Below are positions 63,776 through 64,000 of a DNA stretch of 64,000 nt, piece by piece. The position numbers were made by a program, and so were the translations under genes. This DNA is from Wolbachia endosymbiont of Spodoptera picta (lineage in GTDB: Bacteria; Pseudomonadota; Alphaproteobacteria; Rickettsiales; Anaplasmataceae), in the NCBI RefSeq assembly GCF_018141665.1, contig NZ_CP067976.1, forward strand, positions 930,001-994,000, read 5' to 3'. Within the stretch, counting starts at the first letter, position 1; every line of letters begins with the position of its first letter. The notes below the pieces were generated by a model. It worked only from the letters and a program-made list of their open reading frames with translations. It was not told where the DNA came from and made no database searches.

Positions 63776-64000
63776 CTATAGCATTTTGTCTAGCAACCAA
63801 TCTGGTGCTTCTCTACCTTTTTCCCACTTAGCAAATCTCATCTTTTCTTTTAGGTAATATTCTCTATATGCTTCTATTGGGTTACTACATTTATATCGAT
63901 TAGGTAACGCTTGTGTAAAAGCTTGTATATCAGCTGATCGAAATATTAGCAAATCCTTGTTATTATCGCACCAATCTATAACTTCTTCGGATTTATGCGT
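63776..64000 (-). CDS. C-terminal part of an unrecognised protein, cut by window edge
   Basis: Minus-strand frame open from the edge for 74 codons to the stop at 63776. The visible part includes SNPIEAYREYYLKEKMRFA and KWEKGREAPDWL, which looks like a real protein tail (Tyr-Tyr...Glu-Lys...Pro-Asp-Trp), possibly of phage-type origin in this genus, but I cannot name it. A second open piece (63681 to about 63810, another frame, with GYKIIQTDHKKGRIEV) follows, suggesting decay. Confidence 0.35.
   Translation of the reverse strand, partial: THKSEEVIDWCDNNKDLLIFRSADIQAFTQALPNRYKCSNPIEAYREYYLKEKMRFAKWEKGREAPDWLLDKML

Noticed and set aside
1..64000. CRISPR arrays, rRNA genes, tmRNA and RNase P RNA
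   Set aside because: No regularly spaced repeats and no recognisable rRNA, tmRNA or RNase P sequence on either strand.

Overview
The window looks like a chromosome segment of Wolbachia or a very close relative (Rickettsiales, Anaplasmataceae; intracellular symbiont of arthropods or nematodes). The reasons are the strong AT bias, the scattered single-copy housekeeping genes typical of reduced alphaproteobacteria, an orphan virB9, ankyrin-repeat genes, a ChpT-like phosphotransferase, decayed insertion sequences resembling Wolbachia IS5, IS4 and IS110 families, and many copies of a palindromic repeat with the core CCAGTGCTTGACACTGG. Identification rests on remembered family and genus features, not on a database search.

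Layout. 1-9.4 kb: tail of a KefB-type K+ efflux protein, lysC, recF, bcp, gshB, murG, a small hypothetical gene, lpd, a repeat-rich gap, dsbB and a frameshifted IS110 transposase. 9.4-17.3 kb is the accessory part: a candidate DXD glycosyltransferase, der, a Wolbachia-type hypothetical gene, pccB, then a decayed locus holding a secreted HExxH peptidase broken at a poly-A run, a short ORF rich in aromatic-X-X(R/N/D) motifs, and the C-terminal SPASM half of a cyclophane-forming radical SAM maturase. 17.3-24.3 kb: tRNA-Thr, mutM, pdxH, purQ-pstA, rplS-trmD, purC, purM. 24.4-33.9 kb: a frameshifted chpT, a 225-bp element with 36-bp inverted ends, orphan virB9, mraY-rnhB, a paralogue of the 12.1 kb gene, mpg, an IS5 remnant, mrp, a decayed ankyrin gene, an IS4 remnant and an intact ankyrin gene. 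34-48.3 kb: tyrS, rsfS, a kinase-like gene, rppH-tatD, an operon of two hypotheticals, a HIT protein, nuoABC and mdh, then murF, an NDUFA9-like gene, tRNA-Arg, rpmF-plsX-fabH and mlaEF. 48.6-64 kb: an antiporter-like membrane subunit with ffh, a truncated multidomain flavoprotein carrying two in-frame palindromic inserts, rseP-bamA-ompH-fabZ, sdhE, zapA, an IHF/HU protein, rpsA, trmB and a decayed edge gene.

Together the housekeeping genes cover lipid II synthesis (lysC, murF, mraY, murG), fatty acid and phospholipid synthesis (fabH, fabZ, plsX), outer-membrane building (bamA, ompH, rseP, mlaEF), purine synthesis (purC, purM, purQ), central metabolism and respiration (lpd, mdh, nuoABC, sdhE, pccB), redox control (gshB, bcp, dsbB) and translation. 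The most unusual content is the apparent remnant of a radical SAM cyclophane (triceptide-like) peptide system near 16.5-17.2 kb. Next come the glycosyltransferase-like effector candidate near 10 kb, the inverted-repeat element near 25.2 kb, and two genes (HExxH peptidase, chpT) each split at a homopolymeric A run.
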